Source: Promerops cafer (taxonomy: Eukaryota; Chordata; Aves; Passeriformes; Nectariniidae). From it: 64,000 bases of DNA. Both the position numbers and the translations under genes were made by a program. Each line of letters starts with the position of its first letter. Position 1 is the stretch's first letter. Positions 21,801-32,365 of the stretch are shown here, one piece after another. The stretch lies in assembly GCA_013398275.1 (NCBI GenBank), contig VZSE01013216.1, positions 2,938,337 through 3,002,336 on the forward strand, read 5' to 3'. The notes below the pieces were generated by a model. It saw nothing but the letters and a program-made list of their open reading frames with translations, made no database searches and was not told the origin of the DNA.

Positions 21801-23098
21801 CTAGAAGATACTGCCGCTGCCGTGGTGATGCGGGGGCTGCGCCGGCTGCGGGAGGGGAGCAGCCGCCGGCAGGTGCGCCGGGCCGCCGGGGGCCGGCGGG
21901 TACCAAGAGTAACTACCGAGGAAGGCGGCGGCGGGACTGGGGCTGGCGGTGCCGGCGCCGCCCGCAGTACGTGGGTGCGGAGCGAAGTCCCAGGCGGGGG
22001 GCGAGGAGGGAGACGACGGCGAAGAACTGCGGCGGGGAGGCGGCTCCGCTGGGATCTCTCCGCTTTTCCACATCTTCTTGAACTTGGAGCGGCGGTTCTG
22101 AAACCAGATCTTTACCTGCGGGGAAAGGGGCGTCAGGTGGCCGCTGCCTCTGCGGCGCCTTGCCGGCGCCCAGACCGCCCGCGACGGGGCAGGGACGCGC
22201 AGCTTTCGCAGCCCCGAGCACTCCGGGCGCTGCCTCAGCGGCGCTGCCGCTTCGCCTGCACTCCCACCCCGGGCCGTCGAGGCGCCATGGGCCGGCCTTC
22301 CTCCCACGCTCGCAACCTACTCCGTGGAGAGCGACAGGGCCCGGCGGGGCAGGACGTGCCCGGGGCCCCGCGGCGGGAGAGCTTTACCTGCGTCTGGGTG
22401 AGGCCGAGGGAGGCCGCCAGCTCCGCTCTCTCGGGCAAGGCGAGGTACTGGGTTTTCTGGAAGCGCCGCTGCAGAGCCGCCAGCTGGAAGCTGGAGTAGA
22501 TGGTCCGGGGCTTCCGCACTTTCTTCGGCTTCCCGTTCACGATCCTGATCTCCGGCTCGCAGTCTTCCTTCTCTGCTGCGGCAGAAACAGCAACCCCAGT
22601 AAGGCGAGGCGCCCCCGCCACCTCGGGCCCTGCTCGCAGCTCGGCATCACCGACCGCCCCGTCGGGGCGACCCACCGGGAACGAACGCTCTCCCGGCCCA
22701 CCCCGTGTCCAGAGCCCCGATCGCCTCCTCGCCAGGGTCACCGAGCCGTCCCCCACGCGGGGCTCGGACGTACCAGAGTCGTTGTTGGCTGGAGAGGCCC
22801 TGCTGCCGTAGGGCCCGTAGGAGCCGTAGGCGCCCCCGTAACCCACGTCGTAGGCGGCCTTGGCAGAGTAGGGGGCGGTGCCGCCGCCCGCGTAGGGGTA
22901 GGAGCTCACGGGGCCGTAGGGCGGCCCGCCCGCTGCCCCGTGCTGCTGGTTGGTGTAGTAGCTGCTGTCGGTGGCCGTGGAGACGGGCAGCGTGGGGGAC
23001 TCTTGCGGCTTGTGCAGGCCGCCGTGCTGGTGGTAGCTGCCGGCGGAGATCTGGCTGGTGTGCATGTCCGGCATCAGACTCTCCAGCACCCCCGTCAT
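21801..23098 (-). CDS. DLX2: DLX2 homeodomain transcription factor (complete, 3 exons)
   Basis: Distal-less homeobox 2 is a nuclear homeodomain activator that works with DLX1 in forebrain interneuron and branchial arch programmes. On the minus strand the coding exons are 23098–22774, 22572–22388 and 22115–21801 (TAG), together 825 nt for 274 aa. Introns of 201 and 272 nt have GT/AG ends, and the second falls between homeodomain positions 44 and 45, as in DLX1. Recognisable DLX2 blocks are MTGV at the start, LHKPQESPTLPVSTATDSSY, EPEIRIVNGKPKKVRKPRT, VKIWFQNRRSKFKKMWKSGE, WDF, AFLGSYSWYP and the C-terminal SIF. The homeodomain is about residues 127–186. It is shorter than the mammalian protein of about 328 aa, lacking most Gly/Ser expansions and with only three His near the end. 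An in-frame ATG at 23278 would add 60 unconserved residues; the 23098 start is chosen by homology. Confidence 0.97.
22116..22387 (-). other. DLX2: DLX2 intron 2
   Basis: A compact GC-rich intron interrupts the homeodomain coding sequence (GTAAAG donor, CCCGCAG acceptor on the minus strand). No internal feature is recognised. Confidence 0.88.
22573..22773 (-). other. DLX2: DLX2 intron 1
   Basis: A 201-base GC-rich intron with GTACGT donor and GCAGCAG acceptor on the minus strand. Joining exons here gives the conserved sequence NNDSEKED. Using the next AG would shift the frame. Confidence 0.88.
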
Positions 23099-23330
23099 CC
23101 CGCGCCCCCGCCCGCCGGGGCACGGGTCGCCGCCCCGCGGCCGTCCCCACCGGGGACAGGCGGTCAGAGCCGCGCCACCATGCTCGCCGCGCTCCGTCGG
23201 GGCGGTGCAGCCGCGCTCACGCCGCCGCCAGCGGGACGGACTCTGCGCGCCGCGCGCCGCCGGGACGGCATTTAACACTGGTCACGTGGCGCGGCGTACG
23301 TCACCTAGCAACAGCCAATGCGGAGCCCGC
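23099..23330 (-). promoter_or_regulatory. DLX2: DLX2 5'UTR and core promoter
   Basis: Read on the minus strand toward the gene, the order is as follows. A CCAAT box (23319–23315) is followed by an RFX X-box (GTCACCTAGCAAC at 23300–23312 on the plus strand) overlapping a CRE half site TGACGT, then an E-box CACGTG (23283–23288) and a TATA-like TTAAAT (23275–23270). If the TATA-like element is used, transcription would start near 23245, about 150 bases before the ATG. All of this lies in a CpG island. Confidence 0.6.
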
Positions 23331-24840
23331 CCGCGCCGGTTCCCCGCGGGCTCGCGGAGTGCGGGACGGGAGCGGCACCGGGCGTGGGGACGAGCGGCCG
23401 CGGGGTCGTCGGGGGCCAGGACCTTCTCCGTTGTACGGCTTGGGCGGCTGCCCCTTTGGTTGGACGGGGAGGTCCGATCCGCACCAGCGAGGGCTCGGGG
23501 CGGCGGCCCGGCCGCTTCTGCCGTGCTGTGTCTCTGGTGTGTGCCCCCGTCTGGCCGGCAACCCCAGGGAAAGGCCCGCGCATCGGTCTCCCCGTAAGCG
23601 GCATCCCCACGCGGGCGCGCCTGACGGCGGGCGGAGCTGGGCGGCCGCGTTGGGGGGTCCTTCTCATCTATTCTGGCCCAAGAAGAGCGTGCACATCGCG
23701 GGAGATCAGTAACCCGCTCTGTGCCAGAGTGGCAGAGCTTTCCAGTGAAATCTCCGTAACATTACATGCGGAGGGGCGACATTACACCTAGCACGCGTGT
23801 TTTGTACAGCAGTTGCTGACGACGCCCACGGGACGTCCTTCCACAGCCGCTAACGGCGCCTGTTGCAGCCCAGGCACAACGGCGCGGCCGGAGGTGCCAG
23901 GCATCCGCGAGCAGCCGCCTGTCTCCCTGCTCTGTCCGCCGGCGGCTGCACCAAGGCCGTCGGGGCCGGTTGTTAGTCAGGCACGGCGGCGCTGGCCGTG
24001 GCCGCCCTCTGCCGGGGGCAGCGCCGCGGGGCAGCAGCCGGAATGGTGCATCAGGTGCGCTGATCAGCACTTCGGAACTGATTTTTATTCTTATATGTTA
24101 TTTCCCTCCCTCGACTGTCCCTCCGCGGAGCCGGGCCGCCTGCCAGGGAGCGCGTTCCTTTCGCAGGGAGAAGGCACGCACGGGTGCGGCCGCGTTCTTG
24201 CGGGAATCTCACGCGTGTTCAGCGTGGGCAGGGAGGGAGGCGGCACTGGTGCGAGGATGGCTGCAAATGTTACCACAAAAAGCTGGTAAAAAGGAAAAAA
24301 AAAAAAATAGTGGCCGGCCGCCGTCGTCTTTTTTGCAAGGGCCGCGTGTACGTAGCGTACCTGGCTATCCCCGCGCGCCCTGAGCCCGTCCTGCCTCACG
24401 AGCCCGCGCGTGCCCCCTCAGGACCCCTCCTCGCGCTCGTCCCGCCCCGCACGGCAGGGGCCGCTCCCTCACGGTGCCGGTGCGGGGCATCCCGCTCCCG
24501 CCCCGGGCCAGCCTGCTTCGGCCGCTTTGAAGAGGACCGCGGCTGGAGCCTGCTCCTGGAGTCTGTGCCTGCGGAGTGGTGGCGCTGCGGCGAGCGCAGG
24601 TCAGCCGGGTTGGTCCTGGTCGTCTGCCAGCGGCAGGTGGGCCCGGGAGTGGGGCTGTGGGAAATGGGGCGCTCGGCTGAGGCGCCGGTGAGCCCCGGGC
24701 GCGGCCTCCGCGGGAACTGACGTGCCCAGAACCCGGCGTGATAAGGCCGGAACCTGGCACCCGCCCCTGCCGGCCAGCGGGGCTCGGGGTGCCGGAGCAG
24801 CGGCGGTCACGAAAAGAGTTCGGGGCCCGCAGCAGTGGCT
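23331..24840. promoter_or_regulatory. CpG island upstream of DLX2
   Basis: This is continuous CpG-dense sequence upstream of DLX2 with a brief AT-rich interruption at about 24065–24110 and an A run at 24296–24309. Open frames on both strands are compositional. It is typical of the broad islands over developmental homeobox genes. A divergent transcript from the DLX2 promoter is possible but is not shown by the sequence. Confidence 0.6.
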
Positions 24841-27800
24841 GTCGTGCTGCTGACTCTCCCTAATATAGCTGGTGCTTAATGCAAAAGAAATCCGGTTTCT
24901 GCAATCCGCAGTGTGAGCGTACTGCTGTCCCAAGTGACATCTTTGTAGGGTTCTTTCTGTCCGTCGCTGGATGAGGGCCGGCAGTCTGAAACAGCCGCTG
25001 GCTGGCACGGGATAGGGGCGGACAGCGAACAGCCGGACAATCAGCCACCCTTCATTAGTCACGTTTTGAAGCGTGTGAGATAGTTAAAAAAAAAAAAATA
25101 CAAAGGAGAAAGGACATTTCATGTCATACTGAGGATTTAATAAAGCAAAGGACTTACTCGGGAATAGGACTTACTTGGGAATTTGTCCGCTGTGTGGCAA
25201 TTTTTATTTTTTAATGGCATTAAATAGTGCTATATAGCATGTACATGGTGATCTGTACCAAAAGTAAAGGGCATGATTTTGTTTGCTTCAGCTTATATGA
25301 ATAGTCTTTCTCGTGCAAGTTGTTCCTCATAAGTTGATGCAGGGCTCACAAATTTAAATGAATTGTCAAATGATAGCTGCTCCAAAGTCTTACAGCTTTG
25401 TTTCTGCAGTTTGTTTTGCATATGTGGAGTCACAGACTTGCTGGGCTGACCACTGGGGAGTTACTTTTGCATTTATTCACATGGCTGATCTTGTAGATCT
25501 GATTTTGTTATTTCTAATTTACTTGAACTTTTCTTGTGAGGTAGTTGTTTTAAACACCAACTTGTATAAATAAAGGCATGATTAAGGGAGAGATGACATC
25601 AGGCAGCAGGAAGGAAGGAGAAAAGCTTGTTTTAGGTGAGAGACAACTTGACTACCATGAATGTTTTACAACATGCTTCTATGAATCAGTCATAGTATTA
25701 TCAGGAGTTTAAAAAATAATGGCATTAGGCTGGCCTACTAGGCCTGTTTATGTGTTTTCATGTTCTCGTGTTGAGCTAATAATTTTAATTCTGTTTTTTT
25801 TGTGCCTGCTTTGGGAATTGTGAATGTTACATGGCTGGGTAATTAGAAAAGACCCAGAGAGACTGGGGAGTGAGGGAGAAATTGAAGGAGAGTAGGAGTG
25901 TTTTTTTTACCTGCTGTTAATACTCTGCAATCCTGCTTGGTTTTGGTGTAATAGATCATGCATTATTATTTATATCCTGTGAGAAGGAATGTTTGTATGA
26001 TACAAAATATATATCTAACGCACATTGGTCATTCAGTTGCACATGGGAGAAGGATGCTTGCCTTCTTGCTGCAGAGCAGTTCAGTGGTCAAAAGTTTTGG
26101 TTGTGAGGTTTATATGAATATACAGCACTTATTGCCAGAGGCAACAAAACAATTGACCTGGCTTTGTTGTTGTTGACTTGTTTGTTTTAGAAGCAGCCTC
26201 ATGCTGACATATTTTGTTTATCAAGTATGGTAAACACTGTGTGTATAAACACAAAAGAGGACCTTCAGTCTTCAAAATCATCATCTTCAACTGATCAGCT
26301 TGAATGAATTTTTTATTATTTAAAAAAAAAGGCAGTTGTATATGAGTCATAGAAATGGCTATGGTAACTCTGGGCTGGTATATTTTGTTTAATTTTTTTA
26401 TTAATAATTATTCCTATGATTCTCTTCCTGAAATAGACTTCATCTGACAAAAATATGAAAGCACTTTAGGGCTGGTATCCTGACTCTATGTATGTGGTAT
26501 AGATTTAACCTAGGGATCAATGGAACAAATTGTTGCACAGTGTTTTATCTCAAGTTTCACTTGAAGAGAACTGCATTTAACATTAAGAATGAGGTTAATT
26601 TTTAATCTGCTGTATTTTTAAATATTATTTTACCCATTATGATCCACATTTGGCTGAACCATTTCACTTACTTCAGCAAGAATGTGGTGAATCTTAAGAG
26701 ATGGGCCTGTTATTTCTGGTAATATTGCACAAAAGTAGTTGGACAGTAGTCTCTACTGCAGTGGCATGTTAACAAGTATGGATTTCTTTCCATGGATAAG
26801 GGAAATGCTTTCCAGTGGATTTATAGTGATATAATGCATGGTGTAGTCCTGAGTGTTTGCCTTAATAATTGAAGAGTAATATAAATCATGTGCCAGATGA
26901 AGCCATGAGGAGGGTTTATGCTTGCATTGTACCTATGAAATCTGGTATTACATTTGAGAGTGATGGTAACAGTTCAGTCTTCCTTTTTCTGAGGGATTAA
27001 GTGTATCAGCTTTTGGGAAATTGTACGAATCTTTTCAACACCCTTCTGTAAGCTTGCTACCTGCTGTGCTTAGTTTCAGAATCCAGCGTTACCATTTTTC
27101 TCTCTAAAAACTGTTTATTGTCTCATTCATCTGTACATCAGATTACTTCATTCCAAAAATCACATAACTCTTCTGAGAAGAATATGCCCCCTTGTGTGGC
27201 TCCCTGAGGATTCCTTTCTTAGCCCCTTGTTGTAAACAGCTTATACAAGCGTGACATGAGACATGGGTTCTATAAAATCCTTTCAGAGTTGTTTATTAAG
27301 CTGTCTTTGTCTCAGATTATCTTTCTCAGTGATGATTCACTGGCAGCTCAGCACCTTTCTTCAGCAGAACCCTTTGCAGACCGGAGCACAAACTGTGACT
27401 TTTAATAGTGGATTAGTGTGGTGTTATTTAGCACAGGTGTTTCTCAGTTGTTTCCTTGTACAATGTTGAGGAAATGCACAGCCTGATGCATTGTGGTGAA
27501 TGTCTAATATCAGCAGATTCTTGGGTCTAATAATTGCTGCAGATGGTTGGTGTGGGAAGGAAGGTCTGTGTGCAGAATGTGAAGGCAGTAGAGCAGCAGT
27601 CCTTGTGGGTTTTGGGAATAAAGCAGAGCATGCCCAAACAGTCCCTCTTGCCTCCTTTAAGACTCAAATTGTACCTTGTTCTGCAGTAGGGCCCTTGGAT
27701 GTGTTCTGATCATCTCTGGGGCTTCCAGGTTTTTTTCCTTTACCAGATGTAAGTAATACTACTGACAAAAACCAAAAACTATGTGCTTTTTTGTGGTGGT

Positions 27801-30390
27801 TTTGTTGAGTGTTTTTTTTTTCCTTAATAGAATGACTTTGGTAGAATCTGGTAGCTAGAAAGTATTCTTTTTAGCTGTGTTTTGTGGGAATGTTAACTGG
27901 CCAGAGGCTAGGCAATCACGGCTGCAGGTACATGTATACTCTGGAGCAAGTGCTTGTGAGCCTGCTTTATAGTGGATTTGAGCACACTCAGGTTCAGCCA
28001 ATAGGTAAATCTTTGTTGAAAGTGCTTTGTGTATGAATATTTAGATTAAAAAAAAATCTTTAGTAAGAGCATGCATGAAAAATGCTTTCAAGATGAATCA
28101 TTAGATCACTTCTAATATTGCTGTAGATGACAAGTGTCAGAGAAGCTGAGAGGCGTATTTTTTGGAGCAGATTTAAGCTGAGTTGATCGTTTGTGTCATT
28201 ATGAACTCTTGTTTTGCACAGGTAGTAGAGAACATTTTTTTTTTCCCTTGACTGCAATGTCTTGTACAACCTTTATCTGTGCAGTCTAAGCACAGTTTAA
28301 GCAAACTTCAACACTGAGAATAACCTAGACTGCTTTGGTGTTAGCTTAAATGTGATTATTTTAAGGGTTCAATTTAGTGGACAATGGTGTTTGGAGCTCA
28401 GAAATGCTACATCACCTCAGTGTACTGGATCAATTTTGATTGGTAGTGCCAGTGAACTGCCTGAGGTGTGGAGTGTGCTTTCTTCTGCAGGATCTTGTTT
28501 GAGCTGACACCTCCTATGACTGGCAAATAAAAAAAGACTGTTCCTGATGGAAAACATGAATGTCTTGCTCAGAAGGTTGAGATGTGTGTTTTGCTTTAAA
28601 GAAGACATGTACAAGAACAGATCTTGTAAATGGGTTGTATAGCTGCAAGGTACTTGGGACCAGTCCTAGATTGCTCCATTCCCATCTGGAATGCTGCACT
28701 AAATTGACTCAAATTGTGGACCATGCAAACTGCAGAGCCTCTTCATGGGAATACTTGGACATATGCTCTGGGATTTAGCACTGTCTGTTCGCAGCCTTTG
28801 TAGGAATCTTAAGTAGAAATGATTAATTGCTCAAACTTGGAAATCTAAAAGAAAATCTTCTTCTTTCCTGTAGTGAGAAAATATGCACATACAAACCTTA
28901 AAAATTAATTGGCATTGAAGTAAATTTGCTATTTTTTTAAAAAAGTGGTGAAGTAAACGTGATCAGAAGTGAGTGTGTTGCTATGACCTTGACTGGTGAA
29001 GCCACAGCTGTCCCATGAAGTGGCTGGGGGACCTTTTCTTCAGGCTGTGTAGCTGAAGTCTGTTGTGTAAGTGTGAAAATAGGGGGAGTTTTGGGCAGTG
29101 AATTGTCTGTGAGGAGTGTTCAATCTCATAATCTACACACATATCTATCTTGAAATTGCTCCTGCCTTGGAAGGAAAGGGGTGAAAGGAATTGTTTTCAG
29201 ATTCACAAGAGTTACTGGCCTTTTGTTTTCTTGTGGTTGCCTTGCTTACAATATTGGCAGGTGATTTGCACATGTATTTCATCCCATAGTATTTTTCCTT
29301 TTGGCAGAATGCCTAGATCTGAGAAGTACCTGCCTTTTATGAACACTGCTGTAAATCTAAATAAATTAAATTAGAATGTTGCTTTTTACCTGTATGCATG
29401 TCTGTCGGGGGTTAGTGTTGTCACCTAAGGAACTCAAGCTCCTTAATTTTATTTTTATTTTCAGCTTGGAAGCTAAGAAAATATCTAAGGAGAAAAGATC
29501 TTGAATACTGAGAAAGCAGAGCAACTGCAGAGATAAAGTGGTAGGTGAGAAGTTAACTAAGTAAATTCTATTGCCTTCAGGTCCTCTCGTGACTCAGTCC
29601 TTATGTGACTTTGCATGTAATTTGCAAATGTCATTGAAAAATGGATTAAGAATAGTGTGAACATTAACGTGTAAAGAATCTAAGTGGCCACAGGGTGTCC
29701 CCACTGTTCCGTGCTGATGCATCCTGATCGGCCATTTATCCTGTAGTACAAAGCTTGATACATGTCTTAAATAAGCTGTAAGTTGCAAGTTTTAGCATTT
29801 GTTTTTATATTTCCAATGCTTATTTGTCAGGGCAACCGATTAACATCTAGTCTGATGGAGGGAGAAGGGGAAAAACGAATTGCTTTGCTTGGTTTGCTTG
29901 CTTTAGGTCTGAGTTCTCTTATAACTTCCAAAGATTGGGTATGGACAAGACTTACAGTTATTAATTCCATGTGCAATTTAGTGCAATTTAGTTGTTGAAA
30001 TGAGAATGAGAATTTATTCAGAAAGATAGTTTTCTGTCCACTTTTAAAAGCCTTTTACGGGAGGTTTGCGTGTTGACCAAGAAAGTGGAGTGGGATACTT
30101 ATCTAAGGGCTTGTCTGAGCAACATTGGTGGCATCAAATTAAGGGGTGAAAGTAAAAGTAATGTTTTTGGGCTCTTAGAGTAGCTTACTTTAGATATGGT
30201 TTAATTTAAGCAGAAGTGAGGCATTCTGCACAATAAATGCATCCAAGTGGGAAGCTGGTGCAGAGAATAGCTATAGTAGTAAAACTTACACCCTGGCTTC
30301 TGAATAGTATATGTGTCCCAAAACTCTGAATGTACAGTATATGATGGATCAGATTGTGGCTGATACTGCACAAGTATATGTGCCCCACTC
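24841..30390. other. Gene-poor flank of DLX2, first part
   Basis: GC content drops sharply after about 25060. No frame resembles a known protein or has paired splice sites with conserved coding. 24850–25060 is unique sequence near the island edge. The rest is ordinary AT-rich DNA with short T and A runs (25085–25099 and 27811–27822) and a small direct repeat (GTGCAATTTA twice at 29970–29990). Confidence 0.6.
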
Positions 30391-30525
30391 CTGCCCTGTT
30401 CAAGGCCAGGTTGGACAGGACTTAGCACAGCCTGGTGTAGTGGAAAGTGTCCCTGTCCACAGCAGGGATGTTGGGACTAGATCATCGTTAATGTCCCTTC
30501 CACCCCAAACCATTCTATAATTCTC
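30391..30525 (+). mobile_element. CR1 LINE 3'-end fragment
   Basis: This matches the familiar CR1 tail, in order: GGCCAGGTTGGACAGGACTT, CCTGGTGTAGTGGAAAGTGT, CCCTG..CACAGCAGGGATGTTGG, GTCCCTTCCACCCCAAACCA and TTCTATAATTCT. It is severely 5' truncated, with no reverse transcriptase segment. CR1 is the dominant avian LINE, which supports a bird source. Confidence 0.9.
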
Positions 30526-31284
30526 TAAAAGGTATAAAACATAAGGAGCTCTGTGTTAGGGCTGGGACTTCATGTTTTACTAAAACCATGCTGTTACATG
30601 TAGGCTGTAGCAGCGATGCTTTCCTTAGGAATTCTTTATAGCTACATTAACTATATCCAGTTGCTTTAGATTTTCAGCACCTCTGAAAATCACAATGTGT
30701 CTTTTGAAGTCAGATAGTATTTGAGATGAGAAACAATGATGTTTTGGGTAGCCTGTTGTGCCTGAAAATCCATGCAGCGAGGCTTTGTACTCTGTGTACA
30801 GACAGATGTGTTCACAATGGTATTTTTTACATGCATGTGGCCATTCAGACTTCCTGGAAAGCCTGAAGAGCAAACTCTTCTTTTCCAAGCAACTTACTGC
30901 TTTGTTTTGTCTGTTCTACAGTGCAGGAGCTGTGAATTACATTTTTGTATCAGTTGCATACCTGCCTTTTCTTACTGAATTGAATCTTGCAATACCAGCA
31001 GTGTTCCGCAGTCTTGTTTATCTGGTGGCTTCCAGACTTGGATTGTCTATCCTACTTCAAATAGGTCTATAGGCCAGATTTATTTAAATAATTACAGTAA
31101 TTATGCTTCAGACAACAGATGACTGGCATTTCACCTAGAGGTGCTTCCTTGGGAGTCGGTGATTTTGAACTTCCTTTCTTAAGAACTGCTCTTAGAAGTA
31201 AGCTTGGAGTACAGCAGTGAGTTAATATGTAAGCTAAGTCTGTTCTTTTCCATGAGGACAAGCGACCCAAATCTACATGATTAT
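30526..31284. other. Unique AT-rich DNA between CR1 and LTR
   Basis: No gene, repeat or convincing regulatory block was recognised. Frames such as the one at 30758–31072 are treated as chance. Confidence 0.5.
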
Positions 31285-32365
31285 GTATGTCATGGGCTGA
31301 TGCTGGCCAGATGCCTGGCACCCTCGAAAGCTGCTCACTCACTGCCCTCTGCAGCTGGACAGAGGAGAGAAAATTTAATGAAGCATTCATGGGTTGAGAT
31401 AAGAGTCAGGAGAGATCTCTCATCAAATGCCATTGTGGGCAAAACAGTTTTAACTTAGAGATATGAAGTGAATTTATTACTAACAAAACCAGAGCAGGAT
31501 AATGAGAAGTAAAATAAGCCCTTAGAAACACCTTACCTCCACTCCTGTCTCCTTCTAGTTCTACCTCCTACCCCACTGGTGCAAGGAGACAGGGAATGGG
31601 GGTTATGGTCAGTTCATCACCTGAGGCTTCTCCTGCTGCTCAGGGAGAGGAGTTGTTTCCCTGTTGCACTGTGGGGTCCTTCCCACAGGAGAAAGTTCTC
31701 CATGAACTTTTCCAGCGTGAGTCCATCTCACAAGCAACGGCTCCCTGTGAACTGCTGCAACGTGAATCCATCCCATGGGCAACAGTCTCCCTCAGACTTC
31801 TGCAGTGTGGGTCACATGGGGTGCAGTCCTCCAAGGACAGGCTGCACCAGCCTGGGAGCAGGGCCCCTCTCTCCGTGGGTCTCCCATGGGCTCACAGCCT
31901 CCTCTAGGCATCCACCTGCTCCAGTGTGGGGCTCCTCCTCAGACTGCAGGTGGATGTCTGCATCCCTGTGGTTCTCTGCATCCCTGTGGATTTTCATGGG
32001 CTGCAGGGGCACAGCTGCTTCACCATGATCCTCACCACAGGCTGCAGAGGGATCAGCTCCAGTGCCTGGAGCACCTCCTGCCCCTCCTTCTTCACTGACC
32101 TTGGTGTCTGCATGTTGTTCTTCTCACACGTTCTCACTCCACTCTTCTCTAGTCACAATTAAAACTGTACCACAACTTTTGATTCCTTCTTAAGTATGTT
32201 ATCCCAGAGGCATTACCACCATTTCTAATTGGCCCAGCCTTGGCCAGCGGTATGTTCATCTTTGGAGCCACCAGGGATTGGCTCTCTTGGACATGGTGAA
32301 AGCTTCTAGCAGCTTCTCACAGAAGCCAACACTAAGGGGGGAGGAGGCCATGCAAAACTAGTACC
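31285..32365 (-). mobile_element. Solo LTR-like element of an endogenous retrovirus (minus orientation, degraded)
   Basis: This roughly 1.08 kb block resembles, from memory, an LTR family abundant in songbird genomes. On the minus strand it shows, in order: an inverted-CCAAT area (GGCCAATTAGAAATGG), a weakened TATA-like ACATACTTAAGAAGG, a central array of 42–45 bp repeats, and AATAAA around 31471. No internal retroviral coding region flanks it, so it is most likely a solo LTR. The boundaries are approximate. No clear target-site duplication could be identified. Confidence 0.65.
31711..31842. repeat. 42–45 bp tandem repeat array inside the LTR
   Basis: Three consecutive diverged units lie at 31711–31755 (45), 31756–31800 (45) and 31801–31842 (42). 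Each begins T-C/G-C-A-G/A-C/T-GTG and ends near a GTGAACTGC or CAGACTTC motif. Looser copies extend on both sides (about 31665–32080). The three-base periodicity explains the open frames here; they are not genes. Confidence 0.75.

Noticed and set aside
22235..23278. DLX2 start at the upstream in-frame ATG (23278) and reading through the introns as a 347-codon protein
   Set aside because: The frame reads through both donor sites, and its first 60 residues are unconserved. Homology and splice sites support the 23098 start and three exons.
31579..32098. Several overlapping 100–149 codon frames
   Set aside because: They arise from the 42–45 bp repeat periodicity inside the LTR-like element and are not host or retroviral protein coding.
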